Shown: positions 1 to 8,422, counted from the first letter of the stretch. The stretch: DNA of 55,065 bases from Pseudomonadales bacterium (GCA_022825925.1 JAJDVW010000117.1:1-55065); one strand, 5' to 3'. Notes: generated from the sequence alone by a model not told the origin. Translations and numbers: made by a program.

Positions 1-256
1 GAAGTAGCTGTTGCCCATGCCGCCGCCCGCCGCTTGACATGCGCGCACCCTAGCGCCGACGGGCTATGATGTCAAGCGCAAGGCCCTCCCTCAGACCCTC
101 CCTCAGTCATCAATGAAGGCGCAGGGGGGGCGAGTAGTTACTGCGGGCCAGGAGCGTAGCGAGCGCGGGGCGCCGTTCCCCGTGGCGCAGCCCACGGGGA
201 GGAGCCGGCGCGGGATGCGCGATCGGGGCACCGGGATGCGATCGAGGCATGCCGCC
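1..256. other. Left-edge non-coding stretch
   Basis: No convincing gene. The stretch holds a short tandem repeat of a CCCTCCCTCA unit around 81-107 and a hairpin at 178-199, described separately. ORFs reading through here lack family resemblance and are antisense to or upstream of znuA. The window may begin inside a longer intergenic region. Confidence 0.4.
178..199 (-). terminator. Hairpin downstream of znuA (weak terminator candidate)
   Basis: An 8-base-pair stem, CCCCGTGG (178-185) pairing with CCACGGGG (192-199), encloses a 6-base loop about 58 bases past the znuA stop codon. There is no T-run on the side where a minus-strand transcript would end, so intrinsic termination is uncertain. 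It could instead only protect the mRNA 3' end. Confidence 0.3.
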
Positions 257-1144
257 TCAGTCCAGGACGGCCCTCGAGATCTCGCCCACGTTGTGGCGGA
301 ACATGTCGAGATAGGTCGGCGCCGGGCCGGTGGGGCCGGACAACGAGTCGGAGTAGAGCCTGCCGCCGATGACGGCGCCGGCTTCACGGGCGAGTTGCTG
401 CACCAGGCGCGGGTCCGTGATGTTCTCGACGAACAGCGCGTGGATGCCCTCGTCCCGCATCTGGCGTACGAGGGCCGCCACTTCGCCCGCCGACGGTTCG
501 CTCTCGGTGCTCAAGCCCACCGGGGCAAGGAAGTCGATGCCGTAGGCGCGCCCGAAGTACTGGAACGCGTCGTGCGAGGTGATCACCTTGCGCCGGTCCC
601 CGGGGAAGGCTTCGAGCCGGTCCCGGATGTCCCGGTCCAGCGCCGCCAGTTCGCGATCGTAGGTTGCGGCGCGGCGGCGGTAGACGTCCGCGTGGGCCGG
701 GTCCGCCGCGGCCAGCGCGCGAGCGATGTTGGCGACATCGAGGCGGCCGTTGGCGAGATCCTGCCAGGCGTGCGGGTCGGGTTGGTCTTCGTCCACCGTC
801 AGCGCCGCGATCCCCTCGCTGGCTACAACCACCGGCCCCTTGTAACCGGACACGCTGACGAGCCGGTCGATCCAGCCTTCGAAGCCGAGCCCGTTGACGA
901 CGACGAGGTCCGCCGCGGCCAGCGCGCGCGCATCGGCCGGGGTCGGTTCGTAGACGTGGGCATCGGCGTCCGGACCGACCAGCGTGGTGAGCGCGACCTG
1001 CTCCCGGCCGACATTCCTCACCATGTCTCCGAGAATGGTGAAGGTGGTGACGACCTTGAGCTTCTCGGCCGCCCAGGATCGAGACGTGGTGCCGGCGGCG
1101 AGCGAGGCAAGCGCGGCGAACCACGAGCGGCGTGACAGTGCCAT
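257..1144 (-). CDS. znuA: Zinc ABC transporter, periplasmic substrate-binding protein
   Basis: 295 residues. This is the periplasmic solute-binding protein that captures zinc (or manganese) and hands it to ZnuB. An N-terminal signal peptide with a twin-arginine-like SRRSWF ends near A26. The metal ligands of the cluster A-I family are visible: H63 in DAHVYEP, H125 in DPHAW, H191 in SHDAFQYFG and D266 near the C-terminus. The long His-rich loop of many ZnuA proteins is replaced by a short acidic stretch (VDEDQPD). The ATG at 1144 was chosen because it begins the signal peptide; the frame stays open upstream into znuB. The stop-to-start gap from znuB is 22 bases, so it is the last gene of the zur-znu operon. 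Zinc rather than manganese is inferred from the zur context. Confidence 0.9.
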   Translation of the reverse strand: MALSRRSWFAALASLAAGTTSRSWAAEKLKVVTTFTILGDMVRNVGREQVALTTLVGPDADAHVYEPTPADARALAAADLVVVNGLGFEGWIDRLVSVSGYKGPVVVASEGIAALTVDEDQPDPHAWQDLANGRLDVANIARALAAADPAHADVYRRRAATYDRELAALDRDIRDRLEAFPGDRRKVITSHDAFQYFGRAYGIDFLAPVGLSTESEPSAGEVAALVRQMRDEGIHALFVENITDPRLVQQLAREAGAVIGGRLYSDSLSGPTGPAPTYLDMFRHNVGEISRAVLD

Positions 1145-1166
1145 GGTCGGTCCCCTCCGCGCCCGT

Positions 1167-2039
1167 TCAGGCTTCAAGATGGCGGCGCGGCATGAACCGC
1201 GCCCACAAGCCGCCGCGCGGACCGGCGACCACGGAGACGACGTAGACGCCGCCGGCGACCAGGATGATGGCCGGCCCGGACGGGAGCGCCGCGTGGTACG
1301 AGAGCAGCAGCCCCGCATACCCGGAAGCGAACGCGATGGCGCTGCTCGCGGCCACGAGTGGCGCAACCTCGCCCGCCCAGAATCTCGCGGCCACGGCCGG
1401 CAGCATCATCAAGCCGACCGCCATCAGCGTACCGAGCGCGTGGAACCCGGCGACGAGGTTCATGACGACCAACGTCAGGAACACGAAGTGCACGACCGCG
1501 CCGTGACCGCCCACGGCGCGCAGGAAGCCGGGGTCGAAGCACTCGACGATGAGCCCGCGGCCGATGACGGCCAGGGCAAGGAGCGTCAGCGTCGCGATCG
1601 AGACGACGAGCAGCAGCGACGCGTCGTCGACCGCGAGGATGGTCCCGAAGAGGATGTGCATGAGATCGATGTTGCTGCCGTGCGTGGAGACGATGAGCAC
1701 GCCGAGCGCCAGCGAAATGAGATAGAAGGCGGCGAAGCTCGCATCCTCGCGCTGGGGCGTCACGCGGGCGACGAGACCGGACAGGATCGCGACGACGAGG
1801 CCCGCGATGAAGCCGCCGAGGCTCATGACCACGAGGGAGAGCCCGGCGACCATGAAACCGAGGGCGGCCCCCGGCAGCACGGCGTGGCTCAACGCATCGC
1901 CGACGAGGCTCATGCGGCGCAGGACCAGCAGCACGCCCACCGGGCCGCTGCCGACGCTGAGCGCCAGGCAGGCCACCAGGGCCCTGCGCATGAACCCGAA
2001 CTCGACGAAGGGCTGGATCAGCGCGGCGTAGGGGTCCAT
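1167..2039 (-). CDS. znuB: Zinc ABC transporter permease
   Basis: 290 residues. Inner-membrane permease of the ABC-3 metal transporter family, with about eight hydrophobic segments throughout. Family landmarks include the early RRMSLVGDALSHAVLPG segment, in which the DALSHA region contacts the ATPase, and FHALGTLMAVGLMMLPA in the C-terminal half. The ATG at 2039 overlaps the znuC stop codon as ATGA (2036-2039 region), which indicates translational coupling. An in-frame ATG farther upstream would lie inside znuC and is unlikely. It should transport zinc delivered by ZnuA. Confidence 0.9.
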   Translation of the reverse strand: MDPYAALIQPFVEFGFMRRALVACLALSVGSGPVGVLLVLRRMSLVGDALSHAVLPGAALGFMVAGLSLVVMSLGGFIAGLVVAILSGLVARVTPQREDASFAAFYLISLALGVLIVSTHGSNIDLMHILFGTILAVDDASLLLVVSIATLTLLALAVIGRGLIVECFDPGFLRAVGGHGAVVHFVFLTLVVMNLVAGFHALGTLMAVGLMMLPAVAARFWAGEVAPLVAASSAIAFASGYAGLLLSYHAALPSGPAIILVAGGVYVVSVVAGPRGGLWARFMPRRHLEA

Positions 2040-2782
2040 CAGGCAACGCCCCGGCGGCAGACCTCCGCAGCGTCGTCCCACCCCTCCGCCATCTGCCGTG
2101 CCTGGAAGAGATACTCCGCCCGCAGCACGTCGGCGGTCGCCCCCCAGGCAACGGGCTCCCGGGCAATCACCAGGGTGTCGGGGAAGTTCTCGCGCACCTG
2201 GTCGAGGTCATGCAGCACGGCGATGATCGTCCGTCCTTCGCCATGCCATCCCACCACCACTCGGAGGAGGTCGGCCGAGGTCCTCGCGTCGATCGAGGTG
2301 AAGGGCTCGTCGAGCAGGATGACGGGGCAATCCTGCAGCAGCATGCGGGCAAACAGGACCCGCTGAAACTGCCCCGCCGACAGGGACGCGATCGGGCGTC
2401 GACCGAAGCCATCGAGACCGACGGCCAGCAACGCCTCCTCGGCTTGCCGCCGTTGCGTGCGCGTGACCGCGCCGAACAGGCCGATCGTCCGCCAGTGACC
2501 CAGCAGCACGGTGTCCATCACCGAGATCGGGAAGCTGCGATCGATCTCCGCCTGCTGGGGCAGATAGGCGATGTCGCTCTGGCGCAACCCGTTGCGTTCG
2601 AGGCGACCGTCGAGCGGCGCCAGGTGCCCGGTCAGCCCCTTGAGCAACGTGGTCTTGCCCGATCCGTTGGGGCCGACCACCGCCGTCAACGAACCGGTTG
2701 CGAAGCTGCCGGTCAGGTGATGCACGGCCGGATGGCGGTCGTATCCCAGGGTAACGTCGTGGAGAGAGAAGGCGGCCGTCAT
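2039..2782 (-). CDS. znuC: Zinc ABC transporter ATP-binding protein
   Basis: 247 residues. Cytoplasmic ATPase that drives ZnuB. The Walker A motif GPNGSGKT lies at about 37-44, a Q-loop in YLPQQAEIDR, the ABC signature as LSAGQFQR, Walker B and catalytic Glu as VILLDEPF, and the H-loop as VLHDLDQV. It is close to the usual family length. Its ATG at 2782 overlaps the stop of the upstream small membrane-protein gene by four bases, and its stop overlaps the znuB start, so the genes form a tightly coupled chain. Confidence 0.92.
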   Translation of the reverse strand: MTAAFSLHDVTLGYDRHPAVHHLTGSFATGSLTAVVGPNGSGKTTLLKGLTGHLAPLDGRLERNGLRQSDIAYLPQQAEIDRSFPISVMDTVLLGHWRTIGLFGAVTRTQRRQAEEALLAVGLDGFGRRPIASLSAGQFQRVLFARMLLQDCPVILLDEPFTSIDARTSADLLRVVVGWHGEGRTIIAVLHDLDQVRENFPDTLVIAREPVAWGATADVLRAEYLFQARQMAEGWDDAAEVCRRGVA

Positions 2783-2940
2783 GACGGCCACCCCATCGCC
2801 CAGGCGGCGGCGACCCACAGGAGGGCCGCGGCGGGAACCGCCCAGATGAACTGTGCGGCCACGCCACCGCCGAGCGGCGAGACGGCGTGGCCGAAACGGG
2901 TCTCTTCGGCCGCGCGGTTGATCCCGATCCATCTACGCAT
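2779..2940 (-). CDS. Small single-span membrane protein in the zur-znu operon
   Basis: 53 residues. A polar N-terminal half (MRRWIGINRAAEETRFGHAV) is followed by one hydrophobic segment (FIWAVPAAALLWVAAAWAMG), so it looks like a tail-anchored inner-membrane peptide. It lies between zur (stop at 3065) and znuC, ending in a four-base ATGA overlap with znuC. The overlap and position argue that it is translated. The ATG at 2940 is preferred because the longer upstream reading runs into zur. I do not recognise a family. A role accompanying the zinc transporter is inference from context only. Confidence 0.55.
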   Translation of the reverse strand: MRRWIGINRAAEETRFGHAVSPLGGGVAAQFIWAVPAAALLWVAAAWAMGWPS

Positions 2941-3064
2941 CGGTCGGGGAGCCTTCAGCCGGGGAAGCTCCCTCGGCCGCTGACGCGTAAGGAAGTGTTG
3001 GCGTTCCCCCCTTCGGCGGATGCGTACTTCCATGCAAGTCCGGCATGGCGGGCATTCGCGCCGT

Positions 3065-3571
3065 TCAGACCGCACCGGCCGGGACGCAATTCGGGCACGC
3101 GCCCTGCACTTCGACCACGCGTCGGTCCACGCGGTATCCCAGCGCCGCGGCGTCCTCGGCGAGCACCCTCAGGACCCGCGGGTCCTCCAGTTCGGTCGAC
3201 GCCCCGCAGATGCTGCAGAGGAAGAAGAGACCGTCGTGCTGACGCTCCGGATGCGCGCGGGGGACGTACGCGTTCCGGCTTTCGATCTTCGAGACGAGCC
3301 GCTGGGAAATCAGGAACTCGAGGGCCCGATAGATGGTGGGCGGCCCGACCGGACGGTCGTACCTGAGTTCCAGCGCTTCGATCAGCGCGTAGGCGCCCGT
3401 CGGCCGCCCCCTCTCCCAGAGCAGCTCCAGGACGTGCCGCCTGAGCGTCGTCAGCTTGTTGCCGCGCGCGGCGCAAAGGGCAACCGCCAACGCTACCCGT
3501 TCGGCCGGCGCATGCTGCCCGCGGCAGTCGGGGTCGGTGCAGGGCTGAGGTTCGGTCCCCAAGCTTTCCAT
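3065..3571 (-). CDS. zur: Zinc uptake regulator, Fur family
   Basis: 168 residues. Fur-family repressor that dimerises and binds DNA when zinc is available. The N-terminal winged helix includes [13 protein letters not shown] and the recognition region [11 protein letters not shown] (about 77-87). The structural zinc site is visible as CSIC (C119, C122) and CPNC (C159, C162). An additional Cys/His-rich N-terminus ([10 protein letters not shown]) precedes the fold. Zur rather than Fur is favoured because it heads the znu operon and faces a hisI2/COG0523 operon. The ATG at 3571 leaves a short leader from the divergent promoter at 3588-3635; the longer in-frame ATG would sit beyond the operator. 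Confidence 0.85.
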   Translation of the reverse strand: MESLGTEPQPCTDPDCRGQHAPAERVALAVALCAARGNKLTTLRRHVLELLWERGRPTGAYALIEALELRYDRPVGPPTIYRALEFLISQRLVSKIESRNAYVPRAHPERQHDGLFFLCSICGASTELEDPRVLRVLAEDAAALGYRVDRRVVEVQGACPNCVPAGAV

Positions 3572-3587
3572 GGCAGGTGGATCTCCA

Positions 3588-3635
3588 TTGCCATCGGGTG
3601 AAGTTACGTTATAACGTTGCGTTCCTCGATGGCAA
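3588..3635. promoter_or_regulatory. Symmetric divergent promoter with Zur-type operator
   Basis: The perfect 12-base palindrome ACGTTATAACGT (3606-3617) carries a GTTATAAC core like known Zur boxes. Flanking arms TTGCCATCG (3588-3596) and CGATGGCAA (3627-3635) are exact reverse complements centred on the same point (3611.5). On each strand this gives a -35 TTGCCA, a 16-base spacer and a -10 TATAAC, the two -10 elements overlapping inside the operator. The plus promoter would serve hisI2 and the COG0523 genes (ATG 3667); the minus promoter would serve zur-znu (ATG 3571). One Zur dimer could silence both. Confidence 0.7.
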
Positions 3636-3666
3636 GAGCCCACGAAACTCCCCGGGAGCGCTCCGC

Positions 3667-4170
3667 ATGAGAGCTGAACACACCGACCCGACGGCATCGA
3701 CACCCTTCGCGGCACGCACGTCGGTCGAACAAGTGGAAGAGGGCCTCGACCTGGCGCCCAAGTTCGATGCCGACGGCCTGATCCCCTGCATCACGACCGA
3801 TGCCGGCACCGGCGAAGTGTTGATGCTCGCCTACATGAACGGCGAAGCGCTGCAGCGCACGATCACGACGGGCGAGGCGCACTACTGGAGCCGGAGCCGC
3901 CAGTGCCTCTGGCGCAAGGGAGCGACCAGTGGCCTCGTCCAGGAAACCGTGGAGCTGCGCATCGACGACGACCAGGACGCCGTGTGGCTGCGCGTCAAGG
4001 TCGCCGGTTCCGGCGCCAGTTGTCACGTGGGATACCGTTCCTGCTTCTACCGGTCGGTCGAGCGCGGCGGTCCCGCCGACGCACCCGCCCGGCTCGTGTT
4101 CACCGAGTCGGGGAAGTCCTTCGATCCGAAGGACGTCTACGGTGACGCGCCCAATCCGACCCGGCTTTGA
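3667..4170 (+). CDS. hisI: Phosphoribosyl-AMP cyclohydrolase paralogue (HisI2 type)
   Basis: 167 residues. HisI opens the purine ring of phosphoribosyl-AMP in the third step of histidine synthesis and is normally zinc dependent. The family core is clear: [27 protein letters not shown] and CHVGYRSCF. The normal DCDxD motif reads DDDQD (100-104), so D101 stands where the first zinc-ligand Cys belongs, while C119 and C126 remain. There is no fused HisE domain. Together with its place behind a Zur operator, this fits the Zur-regulated, zinc-sparing HisI2 paralogues noted near COG0523 genes. The ATG at 3667 follows GGGAGC; an earlier in-frame ATG (3577) would lie upstream of the promoter -35. Catalytic competence is untested. 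Confidence 0.85.
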   Translation: MRAEHTDPTASTPFAARTSVEQVEEGLDLAPKFDADGLIPCITTDAGTGEVLMLAYMNGEALQRTITTGEAHYWSRSRQCLWRKGATSGLVQETVELRIDDDQDAVWLRVKVAGSGASCHVGYRSCFYRSVERGGPADAPARLVFTESGKSFDPKDVYGDAPNPTRL

Positions 4171-4185
4171 GTGCGGACGGAGCCC

Positions 4186-5427
4186 ATGCCCCCGAACCTG
4201 GAGACCCGTTCCGGCCAATCACGCCTGCCCGTCACCGTCCTGTCGGGCTTCCTCGGAGCGGGCAAGACCACGCTCCTCAACGAGGTGCTCAACAACCGGG
4301 AGGGCCGGCGCGTCGCGGTGATCGTGAACGACATGAGCGAGGTCAACATCGACGCCGCGCTCGTCGAGCGCGGCGGTGCGCAACTCTCGCGGACCGACGA
4401 GAAGCTGGTCGAGATGTCGAACGGCTGCATCTGCTGCACCCTGCGGGACGACCTGCTCGCCGATGTCTCGCGGCTCGCGCGGGAGGGACGCTTCGACTAC
4501 CTGCTCATCGAGTCCACGGGGATCTCGGAGCCCATTCCCGTCGCGCAGACCTTCACCTTCGAGGATGAGAACGGCGTCAGCCTGAGCCAGGTCTCGCGTC
4601 TCGACACGATGGTCACGGTCGTGGACGCGGCGAGCTTCCTCAAGGACTACAACGCCGCCGACGCGCTCCAGGACCGCGGCGAGTCGCTGGGCGAAGACGA
4701 TCACCGGACGGTGACCGACCTGCTCATCGACCAGATCGAGTTCGCGGACGTCATCGTGCTCAACAAGCTCGATCTCGTGAGCGACGCCCAGGCTCTCGAG
4801 GTCGAGGCCATACTGAAAGCGCTCAACCCCGGCGCGCGGGTCCTCCCGGCGACGCGCGGTCGGGTGCCGCTCGGAAGCGTGCTCGACACGGGCCTGTTCG
4901 ACTACGAGCAGGCGGCCAGTTCGGCCGGCTGGATACGGGAGCTTACGCGCGAACACACGCCGGAGACCGAGGAGTACGGAATCTCGAGCTTCACCTATCG
5001 CACGCCGCACCCCTTCGACGCGGAGAAGCTGTGGGCGTTCCTGCACGACGACGGGAACTGGAGCGGCGTGCTCCGCTCGAAGGGCTTCTTCTGGGTCGCC
5101 GCCGACCATCGGGTCGCCTACGAGTGGGCCCAGGCCGGCGGCATCAGCGACGTGGAGCCCGCCGGGATGTGGTGGGCGGCCGTGCCTCGCGAACACTGGG
5201 GGCACGCCGAGGGTCGGCGGCCCGACCAGCAGCCGGGCTGGCATCCTCGCTTCGGCGACCGGGCGCAGCAGCTCGTCTTCATCGGCCAGGAGATGCCCGA
5301 AGCGGCGCTGCGCGCCCGCCTCGACGCCTGCCTGCTCGACGAGCGCCTCGCCGCCGCGGACAGCAAGACCTGGGCAGCGCTCCCGAACCCGTTCCCGGCA
5401 TCTCGCATGGCCGGAGAGGCGCCATGA
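4186..5427 (+). CDS. COG0523 G3E-family GTPase, ZigA-like zinc chaperone
   Basis: 413 residues from the ATG at 4186 (a GTG at 4171 directly abutting the hisI2 stop is an alternative). G3E GTPases load metals into client enzymes. Seen here: P-loop GFLGAGKT (about 21-28), the metal-binding NGCICC motif (CICC at about 81-84), the ESTGISEP switch and NKLD for guanine recognition. The C-terminal CobW domain ends with the W-ALPNPFP tail common to zinc-linked COG0523 proteins of the ZigA/YeiR type. Location downstream of a Zur operator supports a zinc-allocation role. It could deliver zinc to, or act alongside, the HisI2 product; the client is not known. Confidence 0.85.
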   Translation: MPPNLETRSGQSRLPVTVLSGFLGAGKTTLLNEVLNNREGRRVAVIVNDMSEVNIDAALVERGGAQLSRTDEKLVEMSNGCICCTLRDDLLADVSRLAREGRFDYLLIESTGISEPIPVAQTFTFEDENGVSLSQVSRLDTMVTVVDAASFLKDYNAADALQDRGESLGEDDHRTVTDLLIDQIEFADVIVLNKLDLVSDAQALEVEAILKALNPGARVLPATRGRVPLGSVLDTGLFDYEQAASSAGWIRELTREHTPETEEYGISSFTYRTPHPFDAEKLWAFLHDDGNWSGVLRSKGFFWVAADHRVAYEWAQAGGISDVEPAGMWWAAVPREHWGHAEGRRPDQQPGWHPRFGDRAQQLVFIGQEMPEAALRARLDACLLDERLAAADSKTWAALPNPFPASRMAGEAP

Positions 5428-5474
5428 CCGAAACTACGGCATCCCATGGCATCCCTCGGTCATCCCCAGTTTCC

Positions 5475-5480
5475 AGGAGA
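5475..5480 (+). promoter_or_regulatory. Ribosome binding site of the second COG0523 gene
   Basis: AGGAGA lies 5 bases before the ATG at 5486. This strong Shine-Dalgarno site fixes the start codon and implies independent translation from the upstream GTPase gene, which stops 58 bases earlier. Confidence 0.7.
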
Positions 5481-5485
5481 ACAAG

Positions 5486-6832
5486 ATGAACATTCCGTCC
5501 AAAGTCCCCGTCTCGATCCTCACCGGCTTCCTCGGCTCCGGCAAGACGACCCTGCTCAACCGGATCCTGAGCGAAGAGCACGGCAAGCGCATCGCCGTGA
5601 TCGAGAACGAGTTCGGGGAGGTCGGCATCGACCAGGGGCTCGTCATCGACGCCGACGAAGAGATCTTCGAGATGTCGAACGGCTGCATCTGCTGCACGGT
5701 GCGCGGCGACCTGATTCGCGTGCTCGGCAATCTCATGAAGCGCCGCGACAGGTTCGACTACGTGCTGGTGGAGACCACGGGGCTCGCGGATCCGGGCCCG
5801 GTCGCCCAGACCTTCTTCATGGACGACGAGATTCGCGAGGAGTTTTCGCTTGACGGGATCGTCACGCTCGTCGATGCGGCCCATATCGAGCAACAGCTCG
5901 GCCGCAGCGACGAGAGCACCGAGCAGGTCGCGTTCGCTGACGTCCTCGTGCTCAACAAGACGGACCTCGTCGACGACGAGGCGCTCGACAGGCTCGAGGC
6001 CCGGCTCCGGGAGATGAACAGGATGGCGCAGGTCGTGCGCAGCGAGCGCGCGGACGTGCCCGTCGACACGGTGCTCAACCTCGATGCCTTCAACCTCGAC
6101 GAGGTGCTCGAGCGTCGTCCCACCTTCCTCGAACCGGAGTATCCGTTCGAATGGACCGGTGTCTACGCGCTCGATCCCGGCCGCTTCGAACTCAGCCTCG
6201 CCGACGGACCCGATCCGGCGATGTCGCTCGTCGTCGTGCCCGACCAGGGCACGGACGACGCCGCCCTGCGTGAGAGTGCCGAGTCGTGTGTGCGGCAGTA
6301 CGCGGAACCCGCGCAGCCCATTGACCCGGGGGAAGGGATTCCCGTTGGAAAGCACGTGAACCTGCGGCTCGATTCCCCCGGGCGCAAGTCGTTTTTCCTG
6401 GACGTCGACACGCCGGTGCGGCTCGGCCTCTACGCCCAGCACACCGCGGAAGAGTTCGACCTCCAGCTGAAGAACGCGGCAGGAGCGACGATCCGGCAGG
6501 AGGTCGAGCGCACGTGGGTCGCACAGCACGAGCACGACGACGAGGTGGGCTCGATCGCCATCGAGACGGACGGCGACCTCGATCCCATGCGGCTCAACGC
6601 CTGGCTTGGCGAACTGCTCCGGGAGCGCGGGGTGGACATCTTCCGAATGAAGGGGTTCATCAGTCTCGCGGGCGAGTCGCGGCGCTACGTCTTCCAGGGG
6701 GTCCACATGCTCTTTGACAGCCAGCCGGACCGTCCATGGGGAGACTCGCCCCGGCGCAATCAGTTGGTCTTCATCGGCCGCAACCTCGATGAGCAGGACA
6801 TGCGCCAGGGTTTCGAGGCGTGTCTGATCTGA
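5486..6832 (+). CDS. COG0523 G3E-family GTPase, second paralogue (long form)
   Basis: 448 residues. Same fold as its neighbour but a distinct subgroup: P-loop GFLGSGKT (about 14-21), ENEFGEVGID, NGCICC (CICC at 67-70), ETTGLADPGP and NKTDLV. Residues from about 200 form a longer CobW C-terminal region with an insertion containing QHEHDDEVGS, a possible extra metal site, and it ends in RRNQLVFIGRNL. Two different COG0523 proteins in one operon suggest separate clients. The 3' end overlaps the WD40 gene by 13 bases, so the two are probably co-translated. Zinc is inferred from the operon; the family also includes nickel and cobalt chaperones. Confidence 0.85.
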   Translation: MNIPSKVPVSILTGFLGSGKTTLLNRILSEEHGKRIAVIENEFGEVGIDQGLVIDADEEIFEMSNGCICCTVRGDLIRVLGNLMKRRDRFDYVLVETTGLADPGPVAQTFFMDDEIREEFSLDGIVTLVDAAHIEQQLGRSDESTEQVAFADVLVLNKTDLVDDEALDRLEARLREMNRMAQVVRSERADVPVDTVLNLDAFNLDEVLERRPTFLEPEYPFEWTGVYALDPGRFELSLADGPDPAMSLVVVPDQGTDDAALRESAESCVRQYAEPAQPIDPGEGIPVGKHVNLRLDSPGRKSFFLDVDTPVRLGLYAQHTAEEFDLQLKNAAGATIRQEVERTWVAQHEHDDEVGSIAIETDGDLDPMRLNAWLGELLRERGVDIFRMKGFISLAGESRRYVFQGVHMLFDSQPDRPWGDSPRRNQLVFIGRNLDEQDMRQGFEACLI

Positions 6833-7860
6833 ACTTCGACCGCCCAACGGGGATCCTGCGCCCGGGCTGGTCCGCGACGATCGACGACTACGCCATCGCG
6901 GGGGGGTGGACGCGCCGCGGTGAAGCGCTGGTGGTCGCCGACGCCGCGGGTGGCGTCTACGCGTTCGACGGCAAGTCCGGCGCAGGCGCCTGGGCGCGGC
7001 GGGAGACTCACGAGGGCGGCGTGCTCGCAATGGCGATCCACCCGGACGGAACCGCCTTCGCCACGGCCGGCCAGGACGGACGGGTGCTTCTCTGGGATGT
7101 CGCGAAAGACCAGGCACAACAGGCTATCGACGTCGGCACGGCCTGGGTGGACAATCTGGCGTGGTCGCCGGACGGCCAATGGCTCGCGGCCTCTTGCGCC
7201 CGGCAGGTGCGCGCGTACGGTGCGGACGGTCGAGAAGCGTGGCGCTCCGACGACCATCCCAGCACCATCAGCGCGATCGCCTGGTCCCGCGCAGGGGAGC
7301 TGGCGACGGCCTGTTACGGTCAGGTGGCGTTCTTCGACGCGTCCACCGGGGAGCTTCGCCAGAAGCTGCAGTGGAAGGGTTCCCTGGTGTCCATGGTGCT
7401 GAGCCCGGACGGGGATGTCGTCGCGTGCGGCAGCCAGGACAACTCGGTGCACTTCTGGCGTCGCTCGACGGAGCAGGACTCCATGATGTCCGGATACTCC
7501 GGCAAACCGTCGGCCCTGGCCTTCGATGACGCGGGCACCCTCCTGGCCACCGGCGGGGGCGACAGCGTGACGGTCTGGAGCTTCGAGCGAGGCGGCCCCG
7601 AAGGCACGCGGCCCGGCACCCTGGAGCTTCATGTGCAACCCGTCACGACGCTTGCCTTCGCTCGCCGCACGTCGCGTCTGGCCTCGGGAGGCCGCGACGG
7701 CGCCGTGGTCGTGTGGTCGCTGCGAAGCAACGGCGAAGGCGATCCGATCGGGATGGCAGTTCTGGCGGGCGTGGTGGCCGATCTGTACTGGCGGCCGGAC
7801 GGGCGCGCACTGGCCGCGCTCGACGCCGGGGGTGACGTGACGGTCTGGCGGATCAGATGA
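6820..7860 (+). CDS. WD40-repeat protein of the zinc operon
   Basis: 346 residues starting at a GTG that overlaps the end of the preceding GTPase gene. At least five WD40 blades can be read, with strand ends such as GRVLLWDV, NSVHFWRR, DSVTVWSF, GAVVVWSL and GDVTVWRI, and GH-like turns (THEGGVLAMAIHPDG, WVDNLAWSPDG). A complete seven-blade propeller fits the length. No signal peptide is seen, so it is probably cytoplasmic. WD40 genes recur beside COG0523 genes in zinc-responsive operons, but their role is unknown; a scaffold between chaperone and client is only a guess. Confidence 0.85.
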   Translation: MSDLNFDRPTGILRPGWSATIDDYAIAGGWTRRGEALVVADAAGGVYAFDGKSGAGAWARRETHEGGVLAMAIHPDGTAFATAGQDGRVLLWDVAKDQAQQAIDVGTAWVDNLAWSPDGQWLAASCARQVRAYGADGREAWRSDDHPSTISAIAWSRAGELATACYGQVAFFDASTGELRQKLQWKGSLVSMVLSPDGDVVACGSQDNSVHFWRRSTEQDSMMSGYSGKPSALAFDDAGTLLATGGGDSVTVWSFERGGPEGTRPGTLELHVQPVTTLAFARRTSRLASGGRDGAVVVWSLRSNGEGDPIGMAVLAGVVADLYWRPDGRALAALDAGGDVTVWRIR

Positions 7861-7897
7861 GCAAGCGTGACGAGGTCCCTCGGCCAGGGACCCCGTG

Positions 7898-8125
7898 TCA
7901 CACGCCGCGCAAGTGCAGGCGGATCCGCCGGGCCGGCGCGCGCTCCGAAGGCGTGGCGAAGGCCGGCATGGAGTAGCCGAGCAGGCGGCGCAACTCCGGG
8001 TCGAACTCCCTGGCGATCTCCGGCGGGCAGCACAGGTACTGGTTCTCCGCCTGCCGCAGCCAGCCCAGTGCGTAGCTCATGAGGAGGCCCACACGCAGCG
8101 CCGAGCCGCCGGACGTGGACGCCAT
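7898..8125 (-). CDS. Hypothetical 75-residue ORF
   Basis: 75 residues in the 308-base gap between the WD40 gene and the first toxin-antitoxin module. The translation has protein-like composition (for example RQAENQYLCCPPEIAREFD and LRRLLGYSMPAF), which suggests either a small gene or the tail of a decayed larger one. I do not recognise a family, and no clear ribosome binding site was seen. It runs convergently towards the WD40 gene. Confidence 0.3.
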   Translation of the reverse strand: MASTSGGSALRVGLLMSYALGWLRQAENQYLCCPPEIAREFDPELRRLLGYSMPAFATPSERAPARRIRLHLRGV

Positions 8126-8168
8126 GCTAGACTAGTCGGAACACCAGGTCTGAAACCTATCTTTCGAC

Positions 8169-8414
8169 ATGGACCGAATCGGAGCTTACGAAGCGAAGAC
8201 GCACTTGCCTCGACTGCTCGAGCGGGTTCATCGTGGTGAGAGCTTGACTATCACACGCCACGGTCGGCCGGTAGCGAGGCTGGTTCCCGTGGAGGATGAC
8301 GAGCGCGAGCGTGCGATGGAGGCTGCTCGACAGATTCGGGAGCGTCGGGCGCGGCTGGGCCGAACGTCCATCGCGAGTCTGATCGACACGATCCACGAGG
8401 GACACCGCTTCTGA
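8169..8414 (+). CDS. Antitoxin, Phd/YefM family
   Basis: 81 residues. The N-terminal Phd/YefM fold is clear: MDRIGAYEAKTHLPRLLERV, then GESLTITRHGRPVARLVP, which dimerises and binds operator DNA. The C-terminal charged helix (ERAMEAARQIRERRARLG and following) should wrap the toxin. The gene directly precedes a PIN-domain toxin gene: its TGA at 8412-8414 overlaps the CTG that could begin the toxin. Such modules autoregulate by antitoxin-toxin binding to the promoter. Confidence 0.88.
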   Translation: MDRIGAYEAKTHLPRLLERVHRGESLTITRHGRPVARLVPVEDDERERAMEAARQIRERRARLGRTSIASLIDTIHEGHRF

Positions 8415-8422
8415 CGGCGCTG

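Noticed and set aside
34..70. TTGACA and TATGAT hexamers near the left edge as a sigma-70 promoter.
   Set aside because: The spacer is 25 bases, far from the usual 16-18, and no gene follows on that strand.
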